64,000 bases of DNA from Ilex aquifolium (GCA_951799425.1 OX637394.1:36926001-36990000); one strand, 5' to 3'. Positions 45,335 to 57,506 are shown, counted from the stretch's first letter. A program made the numbers and translations. The notes: generated by a model from the sequence alone, not told the origin.

Positions 45335-47629
45335 TTATTCAAGCAAACATGCTTCAAGTGGATCAAACAAAGAGGAATCATATACTTTGCTTGGAACAAT
45401 AGATTCAATCATGTTAACTTCATGCACATCTTCATCAACATTCCCAGGTTGTTTGCACACATTAAAAATGTTGAGCTCTAATGTCATATTCTCAAAGGTC
45501 AATTTCATCACACCATTCCTGCAATTAATTAGAGCATTTGAAGTTGCTAGGAATGGTCTGCCTAAAATGACGGGAATTTGAGCACTAGTACTTAATACAG
45601 GTTGAGTGTCCAAAATTATGAAATCCACGGGAAAATAAAATTTATCAACCTGTACTAAAACATCCTCCACTATACCCCTTGGTATCTTTACTGATCGGTC
45701 AGCTAATTGAAGTGTAACCGAAGTGGGTTTTAACTCCCCCAACCCTAATTGTTCATATACTGAATAAGGAAGCAAATTCACACTAGCTCCTAAATCCAGT
45801 AATGCTTGTTCAATTTTATGGTTGCCTATAACACAAGAAATAGTAGGACAACCTGGGTCTTTATACTTTGGTGGAGTTCTGTGCTGTATAATGGAGGATA
45901 CTTGCTCAGTCAAAAATGCCTTCTTTTGCACATTTAATTTCCTTTTAACAGTGCATAATTCTTTCAAAAATTTTGCATAAGAAGGTATTTGTTTAATGGC
46001 ATCCAACAAGGGAATATTGATTTTCACCTGCTTGAAAATCTCTAACATATCATTATGCACAATAGGCCTAGTAGAAGTAAGCAATCTCTGTGGGAATGGT
46101 GCAGGTGAAACATACTTTTCAGACTTATTAATTTCAGGCAGGCTAACCTTATCATCACTCTCCGTGGGTTGAGAAATCTTTTCAGAATCTTGAGTTTCCA
46201 AAGGAATGGTTTTATTGATTTCTTTCCCGCTGCGGAGTGTAGTGATAGACTTTACGTGCTCGTGGACAGTCTCAGAAGTGCAAGTCTCATTCACAACAAA
46301 TTGACCATGTGGGTTCGGTTGTGGTTGTGCTGGAAACCTACCTTTTTCTTGATGGCAAGGGTCAATGGTCAATTTAGTGATTGCACTCCTCATATCCTCA
46401 ATAGCCTGAGTTGTTTGTCTATTGTATGTTTGCTGATTCTGCATAAATTGTGACAACACCTCCTCAATGTCTCTTTTCGGGCATAGAATGTAAGGTGCAA
46501 CATTTGAAGAGTTTTGTTGGGGTGGTTGTGATGCATGATTGTCATTCCTCCAACTAAAATTTGGATGATTCTTCCACCCCGGATTGTATGTGTTCGAGTA
46601 TGGATTATTGTAAGGCTTTGAAAAAGTGTTTACAGCATTTGCTTGGTGATACACTTCTTTTAATGCAGGTAATGATGGACACTCCGTCACAGGGTGTCCA
46701 GGGATTTCACAGATACTGCATATCTCCTCAACCTGAACTGTGTCAACCTGGTTAACCTTTTTGTATTCCATAGCCTCTACCCGTCTTGTTAAAGTGGCAA
46801 CCCTAGCTCCTAAGTCATCCTCTTCCCTCAACTGGTATTTACCCCCACTAGATGATGATGATTGTGCAGTTTTACCCTTAGATGGTTCCTGGGATGTAGT
46901 ATCCCAAGATTGTGCATTCTCGGCTAATTGGTCTAAATAGTCAAAAGCATCATCTGGTTCCTTATTCATAAAATCCCCATTACACATCATTTCAATAAAT
47001 TGACGCAGCTGTGGGCCTAAACCCTCATAAAAGAAACTTATTATGCGCCAGCTTTCATAACCATGATGTGGACAAGATGCAAGAAGGTCTTTAAATCTTT
47101 CCCAACTTTGATAAAAAATTTCAGACTCCTTTTGAGAAAAATTCATTATCTGTCTTTTCAAAGAGTTTGTGCGATGTGTGGGAAAAAATTTCTTTAAAAA
47201 TTGTTTCTGCATCTCTTGCCATGTTCCTATAGACCTAGATCTCAACGAATATAACCAAGTTTTAGCTTTTTCCTTTAATGAAAAAGGAAATAACTTCAGC
47301 CTGACTATATCCATTGCCACATTCTGATCATGGAACGTAGCACATACATCCCCAAATTCTCTGATGTGCAAATATGGGTTTTCCTCACCTATACCCAGGA
47401 ATTTTGGAAGTAATTGAATCATGCCAGGTTTGAAAACAAAATTAATGGCATTCAATGGAAAAATTATGCATGACGGTTCAGTGAGAAGTACAGGTTGTAG
47501 ATACTCACGCAAAGTCCTACCCTGATTAACATTATCCACCTCATTCTCATCATGATTACTTATTATATCAACATGATCCTCCCGTTCGGGAAGATCATTC
47601 TGCCTATGGTCATTAGGATTAGCAGCCAT
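45335..47629 (-). CDS. B2 Gag-protease open frame
   Basis: The start at MAANPNDHRQND (47629) is preferred because B1's Gag begins alike (MAAQNNNN). The frame stays open a further 36 residues upstream. The capsid domain includes LREYLQPVLLTEPSCIIFPL, GMIQLLPKFLGIGEENPYLH, LKLFPFSLKEKAKTWLYSL, MQKQFLKKFFPTHRTNSLKR and ESWRIISFFYEGL. A CCHC knuckle CSICEIPGHPVTEC follows. About 330 residues later comes the protease LLDLGASVNLLPYSVYEQLG with VIDFIILD-like and VILGRPFLATS. The frame ends before RT, so pol would need a separate translation step. It looks whole. Confidence 0.92.
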   Translation of the reverse strand: MAANPNDHRQNDLPEREDHVDIISNHDENEVDNVNQGRTLREYLQPVLLTEPSCIIFPLNAINFVFKPGMIQLLPKFLGIGEENPYLHIREFGDVCATFHDQNVAMDIVRLKLFPFSLKEKAKTWLYSLRSRSIGTWQEMQKQFLKKFFPTHRTNSLKRQIMNFSQKESEIFYQSWERFKDLLASCPHHGYESWRIISFFYEGLGPQLRQFIEMMCNGDFMNKEPDDAFDYLDQLAENAQSWDTTSQEPSKGKTAQSSSSSGGKYQLREEDDLGARVATLTRRVEAMEYKKVNQVDTVQVEEICSICEIPGHPVTECPSLPALKEVYHQANAVNTFSKPYNNPYSNTYNPGWKNHPNFSWRNDNHASQPPQQNSSNVAPYILCPKRDIEEVLSQFMQNQQTYNRQTTQAIEDMRSAITKLTIDPCHQEKGRFPAQPQPNPHGQFVVNETCTSETVHEHVKSITTLRSGKEINKTIPLETQDSEKISQPTESDDKVSLPEINKSEKYVSPAPFPQRLLTSTRPIVHNDMLEIFKQVKINIPLLDAIKQIPSYAKFLKELCTVKRKLNVQKKAFLTEQVSSIIQHRTPPKYKDPGCPTISCVIGNHKIEQALLDLGASVNLLPYSVYEQLGLGELKPTSVTLQLADRSVKIPRGIVEDVLVQVDKFYFPVDFIILDTQPVLSTSAQIPVILGRPFLATSNALINCRNGVMKLTFENMTLELNIFNVCKQPGNVDEDVHEVNMIESIVPSKVYDSSLFDPLEACLLE

Positions 47630-47890
47630 TGTGTGCAAGAAGTGATTCGACACAGATAAATCAAATAAATTTCCAAACAGAGTATCTGAATCTTCTCTTG
47701 TTAAACGTCCACTTAAATCACGATGCCAAAAGCTCATAAAACAAATAAATAACCTAAATAAATTCTAAATTTAACTAACAAGAAAAATAACTAAAATAAA
47801 TAAACTAAAAATTAGAACGAAGTTACCGGATTTCCGAAGACTCGCAAATACCGCAAACCTCAATGATGTAATGGCTCCTTGTCTTTCAAT

Positions 47891-47908
47891 TCCCCGGCAA
47901 CGGCGCCA
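47891..47908 (-). other. Primer binding site of B2 (tRNA-Asp)
   Basis: The minus strand reads TGGCGCCGTTGCCGGGGA, the standard Athila/Tat tRNA-Asp complement, six bases inside the 5' LTR edge. Confidence 0.95.
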
Positions 47909-47914
47909 AAAACT

Positions 47915-48986
47915 TGCTTCAACTTTAAAAGTGTAAACCCAAGCGCAGGTTGAGCAAAGTAATATATTCTCGGAAGTCCGAGGTCGATCCCACGAGGAAT
48001 TGTAACAAGAAACAATCACACAAACAATGAAAGTAATTTGAAAGGAAAAAGATTTGTTTGGAAAATTGTTGATTGGAGAAAAATGATTTTGGTAATTAAA
48101 ACAGTAATAAATAAAATACTAGAGCATCAGGTACTCCCTCTCAACTTCATACAATAGTAGTTAAAGACTCAAAGCTTGACTTGAAAGAGGAATTAAATGT
48201 CAGTTAAACCAATTAATAAATCAAGTGATAAATCCAATGGTTATAATCAAAAGACTACCAGGAACCTGAATAATCATTCAATCATATTATTTTATGAAAT
48301 AATGTTAATCCTTCCAGCGTGGAATAACCAGTGATTTACACGCAGGGAAAATCAAGCAATTGATGTACGTGGCACAACAACTCAAGAGTTTATACAGCAT
48401 AAACACTTTGCTAAAAGATTTGGGATTAAATTAACACAATAACATAAATCCTTAAGTACAAGAGTCAATAAGAATACCGTACTCCGTTGAGAGGTTTTCC
48501 CCTAGCCCTAGCTTAGCCTTCTAGCCAGACATGGTAAAAAGATGCAGAAATAGACTAATGAAAAAGAACTCCCTTTTACAAGGTCCTAGGTTCGTATTTA
48601 TAAATTACATTCTAAAGAGATTGCATCCCACTAGGATTCTAAATTCGGCAGCAGAAGCTTGACACGCGTCCGGACGCGCATCTCTCAACCGTCCGGACGC
48701 AACTTCCAGAATGGTCCTTCCTCCGTTTATCAACTTTCTGCCAATCGCGTCCGGACGCGTACACTTCATCCGTCCAGACGCGTGTTCCAGTGTGATCCGT
48801 CCTGAGCTATGCTTCCTTTCTTCTCATAACTTCACTCCAATTTTTGCACTATTAGCCTGCAAAACAACACAACTCATCTTTCATTCTCATAGCCTTAATC
48901 TTCAATTAAATCAACATAAATATCACACTTTCACAATAAAATGATCAATATTACCTCTGACAAATGTAACTATTAGACCTGAATCA
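47915..48986 (-). repeat. B2 right (5') LTR
   Basis: Same length as the left LTR, with one difference seen by eye (near 48209 versus 37829). The cluster is at 48663-48793 and TATAAATA (minus) at 48595-48602. Confidence 0.97.
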
Positions 48987-49496
48987 GTAGTCATGTTCGG
49001 GTTTGTAGTTGCATGTATAACGTCGATCACTCCTGGTGGTTCGTACAGCCATTTTTGAGTTGTGGTCATCCTTCAACTTGTGTCAGCCTTCGTTTTTTAT
49101 GAATCTATAAACTGTGGGAGGTGTCCAACCTGGACCAGTTCCTCCAAATTCTATTTTAAATAGCAACAATTCTCTATCATATGCCCTATGTCACGATGGT
49201 AAGAGCATCTTATATTATGATCCCTTTTTCTTAGATCTCCTCCTAACTTGTTTGGCCATTTTGAAGAATGGTTTTCCCTTTATCTAGGACAAGATCTTAT
49301 AGATGGGCTCTTTGAACACTATGTTCACCTCGGCAAACGAGATTGAACATTCAGCCTCTTTTTTCCGACTTGCTTCTTGCTCGGCTGGTCTCAATTAACA
49401 TCTTTGTTGAGTTTATTGTCCACCTTTGTGTAATTTTCACTCTAGACATCAGCTCTTCCACGTCTAGCACTGGTCTTCTAGCAGACCGATCTTAAA
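48987..49496 (-). pseudogene. Host Tat piece: Gag C-terminus with knuckle region
   Basis: The minus strand encodes VEELMSRVK, then a segment with CSYHRDIGHMIENC and LEELVQVGHLPQFI, matching the Tat Gag tail (YCxYHRDHGHTTEEC ... LKxxIEELIRxGxLxxF). Fossil. Confidence 0.8.
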
Positions 49497-52340
49497 TGAT
49501 GGGAATTTTCGAACCCCATCCTGAGAGACCTATTTGGTATCCCAAAGATGGAAGTATAACTCGACACGTGGTAATACCTACGCCTGTAATGCAAGGAAGC
49601 ATTTAAAACTAATAATACCAACCAATGATCATATAAAAGAGATAAACTATACAACTCTATAGCAGAGTGCACAACTACGCAACTTAAAACAAAACAAAAT
49701 ATTAGAGAATCCATCCCTAACATCAACAAGGAAATGAACACTCTTGTACAAATGTACACAATCAATTTCTTTAACCTTTCATCTCGACTCCCCTAGTGCT
49801 ACAGTGGACCCATCTCTAAACTTTAGCTTCCTGAAAAAAAAATATTTTCTTGAATGTATTATGCATCGTAATAAATGAAAATATTAAAAATATAGATCAA
49901 ATATTATTTCACCAAAATATGTTCACAATCTGAGAAGAACGACAAAATCAAAGTGTTTTCAACTCACTTTGAAAACTCATAATCACTATCAAAATATCAA
50001 CATAATAAATAGTCCACATGTGTTATGAGTCAACAACTACATTTAAGCAATGTTAAGCTATCTACAAAATTTAAGCAATGTCAAACTGTCTTGCGACAAC
50101 TACGCAATGTCCAAATCAACAACATGTAAGCCATGTCAAGTTATCAACAACTCTAGCACAGTGGATACTACTCAAATCATAAACTTTCAATAAATCACAA
50201 GCTTTGCAACAAAACATATTTGATCCATTATTTGCTCAACTCAACCTAAATCAAGTCATCAAAAATTCATTTCACATAGTAAAATAACCCATAGTAGTCA
50301 CATACTTTTATTTTCAATTATTATGAAGTAGTACACTTCACCTGTTACAGTCAACCAACACACAACTCTGTTTTATGCTTGATCCCTAATTGGAACCGAT
50401 GTAGCAGCCTCCGACCCTATCAATTTTCATATACACAAATGCAAATAAGTATCGACTAAAAAATAACTTAATTTATGAAAATGAATGCATATAAGTATGT
50501 GTCGTGACAATTTGTATTCACCACAACCTAACTTCAACACCTAAATTCGGAGACCAACTGGGGTCACCCAGGTGTTTACGAACTCAATGAGTACCCTTTA
50601 CGACCTCAAATTAGCACATAAACCCTTTAGTCCCTTGACCTATGTGCACTTAGTTTTAGTTTAAAAGAATTCTGGTATCTCATTTCATACAGTCAAATCA
50701 TTCCTTTCGGACAACTGTGAGTTACTACACTCAAAACCTTAATCCGAATTCGTAATTTTCAGTTCGAATTAAAAAATCCAATCATAAGTTTTAAAATATT
50801 TTAAACATTCATAAATAATGTAAGAAATGATTTTAAAATGAATTTGACAAGCTTCGACTAATCCGAAATTGAGAAACCCTACCCTGCGCTATTTTTTGAT
50901 CTGAAATAGCTAAAAATAAAGCGATGCTATTTTTCAATGAAATTTCATACACGTACTCAATTAACCTACCTAAAAATGAATATAAAATTTATTTTCTAAA
51001 AATAACCAAAAAAACTGGGGCAAATTGGCCCTAGAAGCCAAAATATTCATTTAATCCTCATTTTGATCAGGCCATCAGAACGACTTGAAATTTTACCGAG
51101 ACCTCCACACGGACATTACGAAACTATTGGCACCGACCATAGGTTGATCGGATACCAGATGTGCCCTCACTTGCCGTCGGGGTGTCCAGTGTTCGTCTTG
51201 GTCCACTTCATCTTTTTTCTCAAGAATCTCAAGTGTCAAAATTCTGTTTTAAGACCCCCTATTCTCACCCCTATAACTCACTCCACATAACACCTTTAGA
51301 CCTGTTTTTAGAGCCTATGTACTCTCCTTCAAATCAAACTCTAACCCATCCAAAGATTGAACCAAACTTTGAAAAAAATAAGGTTTTCCAACTCGAGGTC
51401 AGATCTGCAACTGCCTTTTTCACCCACCAAACGAACTCTAAATCAATTTTTAAGGTCACCAGTTGATTCCTAGGGTTGGTTTTAGTCTAGCCCAATACCC
51501 TTTATGTTTTTAAAACTACATATTCAGAGCTTTAATTTTCAAAAACTCAAACCCTCACCATGAACTTCCTCTTCTTCGAACCACCACCACCGACCACGGC
51601 CACCCTTCTAACCACCACTAAAATTCATCTCAAACACCCAAAAATCTTTTACAAACCAAGAATCAAACCAAAACTCAATAGAAAATCAAACCTATTTCAA
51701 AACCCATTAAAACCCAAAATTCAAAACTTGAATTCATGCTTCTACAGTGTATGACACATGATTTAAACATCAAAAATGAACTCCTATGGTCCTAATTATG
51801 TAAGAAGTATACCCCTTGTAGCTCGAATAAGCCTCTCCCAAAGTTTGGTTCTCCAAGCTTTTGCTTTCTCTCTCTAACTTCTCTCCTCTCTTTCTCTCTC
51901 TTCTTGACAATTCTAACATATTGAAGCCTCAGCTGAAGCCTTCACTACCTCCTCAAGAATTCTAGATGGATAAGGAGAGGTGGAGAAGCCCCAACCCGGA
52001 CAGCAAGCTGCTTGGAGGTGGATGCCATGCAATGGCAGTTTCGTAAATACCATAAAATTCAAAAATTACATTTTAATGTATATTTTTTTATATTTCATAC
52101 CTCTCCTTTGATCCATCATAAACATCTCATATTCAAGGATCAAAATTTTGCTGCAACACCAAATTAACTTATTATAGTTTTGATTGTTGCCATTTAACTC
52201 TGGTATCACTTAATCTATTTTTTTTTCCAAAAAACTTTAATAATTTAACTTACCCCTAATATCATTCTAACAACTTTCAAGATTATATTTTGACCCCCAA
52301 TATTATTTAAATGCAATGCGATGCATGACAGGGTCTCACA
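49497..52340 (-). mobile_element. Solo LTR, Tekay-like
   Basis: The minus strand starts TGTGAGACCCTGTCATGCAT at 52340, and a CT-rich (GA on minus) leader lies at 51860-51905. The far end is near 49497. Tat Gag lies on both sides. No clean 5-bp duplication was seen, so the left boundary or the duplication has decayed. About 2.8 kb, no gene. The small open frames inside are not supported by any motif. Confidence 0.7.
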
Positions 52341-52993
52341 GGACTGCTATCTCAGGATTGCATCTTTTAGTGTAGTTCATCGTTTCCCAATAATGTTGAG
52401 TGTATTCACACATCATTTCACCGTTTCTCTTTTTCATTGAGAGCAATCCTCCAACATCCTTTGGTTGCCAATTGCTTATGATAAACCAAGCGATGAACTG
52501 TGCGGTGAGTTGTACCCAACTATCGACAAAACTCCTAGCCAGATTGTCGAGCCACTTCATTGCTGATTCGCTTAGACTGCTAAGGAACATTATGCAAACT
52601 GCCATCAATTGCTTGTAATGACAAATTGGGGCAGTTGGTTCAGTCTTCCCATTATATAACTTAAAGTTTGGGACATTGAACTTACTCGAGACTTTCTCTC
52701 TTTCTATCCATTGGCTATAGGGGAACACCATCATTCCCCTGATATATTCTCATGTCGTCTTTCTTGCTAACTCCCTTGCAAACTTTTTCACGGGTCGCTT
52801 CTGCCTTCTATCGAGTTCTTTTCTAATGGAATGTCCCCAAGCATCCTCCTACTTTTCTACCTAAGAAGATTTTCTTCTATCGTTCCTGTCTTTATGCCTT
52901 GCCCTATTTCTCTTGGGGATCGGGCTTTGGTGTCTACGTTATCTTTCGCCCTTGATTTCAGCGTCTTAGTGATCAGTCTTTTATGGGACATCT
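52341..52993 (-). pseudogene. Host Tat piece: Gag capsid
   Basis: The minus strand encodes SSKFNVPNFKLYNGKTEP, MKWLDNLARSFVDSWVQL, FIISNWQPKDVGGLLSMKKR and CEYTQHYWETM. These match the Tat Gag capsid (FxxPxxxxYDGxTDP, W-xxLxPxSIxSFxxL, LxxIKQxxxESLRxY). Fossil. Confidence 0.82.
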
Positions 52994-53008
52994 TGTTAAA
53001 GAAAATAT

Positions 53009-53567
53009 TGATGATGCACAAAATAGTATCGTGCAAGATCAACAGTCGAGTGTGTTATAAGGTGTAATTAATGAAAAATAAAAAAGCAATCAATGGCAGT
53101 AATATAAATATTGAGTCAACACACAAATATATAGTGGTTCAGTCCGGATGACCTACTCCACTCCGGGAAATGGCAACAGTGGTCGGGGGTCTTTATTGAT
53201 GAATAAAGTAAGGGAGAGGTGTGTTCTGGGAGAGGTACAATAGCTAGGAGAGAGAAACTATATGTGTGTAGAGAGGTGTGGCGAGATACCAAGATGTCCT
53301 CCCTCATGTGGAGAGGACTTATAGGTATGATGAGGCGGTGACGTGAGTATGAGGGTACTAATTTTTTGGGGAGGATAGTTACAAAAGGTAAGTACAATTA
53401 ATTCTTGTGTATCCATTTCGATGATCTCTCCCCACGTGCACTTTTCTTCATGGACTCCTTGGATCTTGGATTGGGTCGGGTTGGTGAACCGAACTTGGGC
53501 TGCCTTCTTAGTGGATCTGGGCTTGGTTGATTTACTGGGCCTGGCCCGATTGGATTTGGGCACGTCA
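53009..53567 (-). repeat. Left (3') LTR of the non-autonomous Tat-type element
   Basis: It begins TGATGATGCACAAAATAG and ends GGCACGTCA on the plus strand. The next bases, TTTACCCCATGCCCCAAGCC, are the complement of the polypurine tract. Confidence 0.92.
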
Positions 53568-54073
53568 TTTACCCCATGCCCCAAGCCCCAATTTCTTGCT
53601 AGAGAAGGGGGTTGAGGGCATGACTGAGCTTTTAGTTTCTTATTCTGCATGGTAGCTTCTTCATCTTCCCCGTTTCTGCAAAAATTCTTTCCCCATCTTG
53701 TATCATCATTACAATGATGATCACCTTCTGCGATGGACCCTTAAAGCTAGGGAAATCCATGGGGAACCCCAAGGCTAGTACCATAGAACTCCTCAATCCT
53801 AAGTAAATCAGAGGGAAGATCGGCGACACAGAACGAGCCATCGCTGGCGTGGTCAGAAAAGGCAGCAAGGTCGGCATCCCTGGTGCTGATGGCAACACCG
53901 TGAACAACCACATCCATGGCATGGGATACGAAGGAGTGGTGAGTGATAGCACTGTCGGAGTGGAGAGCAACACCATTGCGTCCTTGTCATTTGGAACCCT
54001 AGGTGCTAGATGGCGCCAGCTCCATGGGCGACGCCCTCGGCAGTAGGAGATGCTGGGTTATTGGAGATGCCGA

Positions 54074-54234
54074 TGAGGGAGGTGCCGAAGAGGGAGGCGC
54101 CGAAGGGGGAGGCACCCAGGAGGGAGGGGCCCAGGAGGGAGGTGCCCAGGAGTGAGGTGCCCAAGAGGGAGGCACCCAAGCGGGAAGAGCCCAAGAGGGA
54201 GGCGCCCACGTGGAAGGCTCCCAGGAGGGAGGCG
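54074..54234. repeat. 15-bp tandem repeat, about 11 units
   Basis: Units read GAGGGAGGCGCCCAA with variation. Because 15 is a multiple of three, the tract is open on both strands (K-R-E-A-P on plus, A-S-L-L-G on minus). Confidence 0.9.
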
Positions 54235-54968
54235 TTGGCTTCGTTGGAGGCGGCGCCCTCGGCACAAGCATCGATGCATGCAGCGCCGCTTCGAGTTGCG
54301 AGCAAGGGGTCGGCGGCCATAGCGTGTCTAATTACAGGCGCCCTGTTGATAGGCAATGGTGGAGACTCTCTGTACTTTTAGGGTGGTGTCTTCTCCTCCT
54401 CCCAAGAGGGCAAGGTTTGAAGCCCCCAATGCTTCTCGGTCAAGGTACGATGGCTAGGTTGCTTCCCAGGAGATGGAACTCGGTAGTGCGCCCACTCCTT
54501 CCTAGACTGTGACTCCTGTGTGTACCAGAGCTAGCCCTTGTACCGTTATAGGAGTTCAGACTCCAGTGTGGTCTTCTACAGGGACTGTCACTCCACATAG
54601 TTGTCCTGCTTCTAATAGTGGCTCAGTGTCAATACTTTGACTTGGCTTTGGTCAAAGAGTGGCTTTGGAGGTCTTTGACTCCCGGGGATATTAGAGAGGT
54701 TAGATCTCGAGGTCCAAGGGGCATTACCAATACCGCGATGGAAGGGTCTTCCATGGTATGCCTCTCTTCTCAACTTTGAATTTGTACTCGCCTCATTTCC
54801 TTCATGTTCTGCTTTTTGAATGCTTGCAGCCGGCTACTGCTTTTCCCTGCCTTTTTCAAGGACGATCAAGCTTGGAGAGGCATTCAGGCATCTGGTAAAA
54901 GAGAGGCAGACACGGGGGGCTGCTGAGAGCAGTTGAGTTTGGCTCATGAGGGAGTAAAATTTCTTGAG

Positions 54969-55343
54969 GCCGAGCTTTTGAAGATTCATGAGAGAGGCGC
55001 TAAGCTGGAGATTGAGGCTGCTCAGGAGCATAGATAGGATTAAGCCGAGCTTCTTGGCGACTCGTGAGAGAGCGTGAAGCTGGATACATAGACTGCTTGG
55101 GAGCAGAGGTAAGATAAGGTCGAGCTTCTTGGCGACTCGCGAGAGAGGGCGAAGCTGGATACATAGGCTGCTTAGGAGCAGAGGTAGGATTAGGCCGAGC
55201 TTCTTGGTGACTCACGAGAGAGTGCGAAGTTGGATACATAGACTGCTTAGGAGTAGAGGTAGGATTAGGCCGAGCTTCTTGGCGACTCGCGAGAGAGCGC
55301 GAAGCTGAATACTGATAAGATGACTATTTGTGCGAGAACAGAG
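54969..55343 (+). repeat. Five 75-bp tandem units within the antisense ORF
   Basis: Units start at 54969, 55044, 55119, 55194 and 55269, exactly 75 bases apart (25 codons). Each begins GCCGAGCTTCTTGG-like and continues ACTCGCGAGAGAG. The last one grades into the coiled-coil coding sequence. Confidence 0.92.
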
Positions 55344-55659
55344 TCAGAGCTACAAATACCCCGCGAGAGGGCCGCTAGAGATGAGGCCGAGCTACGTATA
55401 GCTCGGGAGAGGGTTACCGTGGTAGAGACTCATTCCATTGAGATGGAGATGAGGAGTGAGGTTGCTGAGAGGGCCACGCCTTTACTGATGGTTACGAAGG
55501 GCTTGGCAGCTTTCCCTGCTATTGATTTCTCTGGCTTCGTCCCATATGAGGCGTCAGGGGTAGACGATGACGGAGAGAGCCTTGATGGTAGTGGCTCGGG
55601 GATTAGTGACTGATCGTCAGGAATATGACGATTTTTATCTTTTTGTCTACCTTGTTGTT

Positions 55660-57454
55660 AGGTCATATTCTGACTCTTGTAAGCTGTTTACAAACTTTAT
55701 GAAATGAAACAAGACAGTTATGGACACAATAATCTTCACAGATTTTTATTTCATAAAAATAATAAATAACAAAATAAATCAACTGAAACAATAAAGGATA
55801 GATAAAATCTTCAGCTGTTCGGTGTCCCATAGGTGGGCCAAGACTTTCCTGGCGGAGTTGGAGTCGCCTATTCCTCCTAGCCCTCAGGAGATTGTCTGGA
55901 TTTCTTCGAGGGGTTGTTGGCATTCTCTATCGTCCTAGTCCCGGCCAGGTGGCGGGGCTTGTCCACTGCAAGCCACGTACTGTCTCAACTGGCCACACTT
56001 TATAAGCTCATCGATCTGCCTTTTAAAATCAAAGCAGTCATTGGTATCATGGTCGTGGTCGCGGTCGAAATGGCAGTACTTGATCGGGCTCCTACGGTTC
56101 GGGGCGGACTTCATTTTTCTGAGCCATCAGAGCTTGGGGTCATCCTGTATCTGGAACAGGATGTGCTCCACTGAGGCGTTGAGTGGCATGAAGGGTTGTC
56201 ATTCTCTCTGGGGTACTGGACCGAGACGGTCTTTGATAGAGACTCTCTCAATTCTTTGTCTCTTACTCTCTGCCTCCCTCTTGTCTTCGTGGGTGTCCTT
56301 CCTTTTCTCTCCTCCTCGGGAGGACTCACCTCGACGGGCATTGGTGACGTCCTCAGTGTTTATGTACTTTTGTGCCCTTGACAACAGCTCGGGTATTCTG
56401 GAGGACAGCTTCTTGAGGACAGAGAACATAAAATTAGAAGAGCGCAGACCCGCAATGAAGGCTGTTAGGGCTACTTTATCGTCTGACTCTTCAATCTGGA
56501 GAGCCTCCTCGTTGAAACGAATGAGGTAGCTCCTGAGGCTTTCATCCCGGTCCTGTTTGATGGTAAGCATGTGGGTAACAGGCTTCTAATGTCGGCGTCC
56601 CCCAATGAAGTGAGAGACAAAGGATTTGCTCAGGTCTGCGAATGAGTGGATAGAAGAGGGTTTTATCTTCGTGAACCATTGTCGAGCAGACCCCTTTAAG
56701 GTGGTGGAGAAGGCTCTACACATGATCTCATCAGGCACGTTGTGGAGTTGCATGAGAGACTTATAGGTGTTAATATGATCTAGAAGGTCTTTGGTACCGT
56801 CGAAGATATCGATGGCATGCATCTTGAACTTCGACGATAGGGGGTAGTTGACAACATCTACAATGAACAGGGTATTAGTGCGACTTACCAAGTAGTCCAC
56901 CATCTTGGGTGTCTGTGCCTTGATGGCGTTAAGGGCATTACTAGTTGGTTTTGCACCTATCTGATCTTCTCGTCCCATTGGTTGAGGACATCCTCCGTCG
57001 GGTTGTTGTAATGGCTTTCATGATCGGCATACTGGCTTTCTCCCTCGTCCTCTTGCGCAGGTATATGAGGAGAAGCATGTGAACTTCCTATGCGCTGAGG
57101 AGGGACTCCTGGGCGAGGGGCACCTGGGAGCCGTCCGAGGACGTTCTGGCGCTGGGCTCCACAATGTGGGGCGGCTTGGCGCCCAGAGTGGAGAGGTTGA
57201 TGTGCTTCTCCCGTTGGAGGGAGTGGTGCTCCTCCTACGGGCTGAGGGGTGACACCTCCCTGGGCGAGCATCAACTGAATGATTTGTTGGTTCTGGTTTA
57301 CCAGCAGATGCATGGTCTGTAAGAGCTATTGCCCGACCATGGGAGTCGCCGCAGTGGATGGTTCCAAGGGTGCAAGGGGAGGCAGAGCCTCCTCCCGGGG
57401 GTCTGGGTTGTTGTCTCCCAGTTGTTGACTCATCGATCTGGTCGTGATTGCCAT
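55660..57454 (-). pseudogene. Gag of the non-autonomous Tat-type element
   Basis: It starts MAITTRSMSQQLGDN at 57454. The capsid domain has FKMHAIDIFDGTKDLLDHIN, MCRAFSTTLKGSARQWFTKI, SIHSFADLSKSFVSHF, then LTIKQDRDESLRSYLIRFNE and ALTAFIAGLRSSNF. A charged linker (SSRGGEKRKDTHEDKREAE) and a knuckle-like CHFDRDHDHDTNDC with IDELIKCGQLRQYV follow. This is typical Tat/Retand Gag. Broken in a few places. Confidence 0.88.
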
Positions 57455-57485
57455 GGAGTAGCAAGATAGTAGGAAACTTAGTCGA

Positions 57486-57503
57486 TTCCCACAGACGACG
57501 CCA
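57486..57503 (-). other. Primer binding site, Tat type
   Basis: The minus strand reads TGGCGTCGTCTGTGGGAA, a one-base variant of the common Tat primer site, three bases inside the LTR. Confidence 0.85.
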
Positions 57504-57506
57504 AAC

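Larger units (their letters stand above)
37534..48986 (-). mobile_element. B2: very young Athila-type element, nearly whole
   Basis: Two 1072-bp LTRs flank the element, with a GTAGT duplication at 37529-37533 and 48987-48991. The minus-strand order is 5' LTR, tRNA-Asp primer site, gag-protease in one long frame, RT-RNase H-integrase, a 13-base G run, a third ORF, a T-rich non-coding stretch, polypurine tract and 3' LTR. I saw one difference between the LTRs, which implies well under 0.1 My at 1.3e-8 per site per year. Gag-protease and the third ORF look whole. Pol has about two or three breaks. Confidence 0.95.
53600..55613 (+). pseudogene. Antisense ORF relic with coiled-coil C-terminus
   Basis: The plus-strand reading runs opposite to gag. 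The best-preserved part is the C-terminus at 55320-55613: TESELQIPRERAARDEAELR, IARERVTVVE and then an acidic end (GVDDDGESLDGSGSG, stop). Upstream, five 75-bp units encode similar AELL-TRER words. A possible intron with GTATG ... TTGCAG boundaries lies near 54756-54837. Tat-lineage elements are known to carry antisense ORFs near the 3' LTR, some of the Transposase_28 type with coiled-coil tails. The N-terminal domain is not recognisable here. Confidence 0.6.

Noticed and set aside
51560-51754. Short plus-strand Pro/Lys-rich frame as a host gene exon
   Set aside because: It lies within a long LTR, shows no motif and no splice context, and is what AT-poor LTR leader sequence gives by chance.
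54006-54356. Minus-strand protein with A-S-L-L-G pentapeptide-like repeats
   Set aside because: A 15-bp tandem repeat keeps several frames open on both strands. Nothing else supports a pentapeptide-repeat protein.
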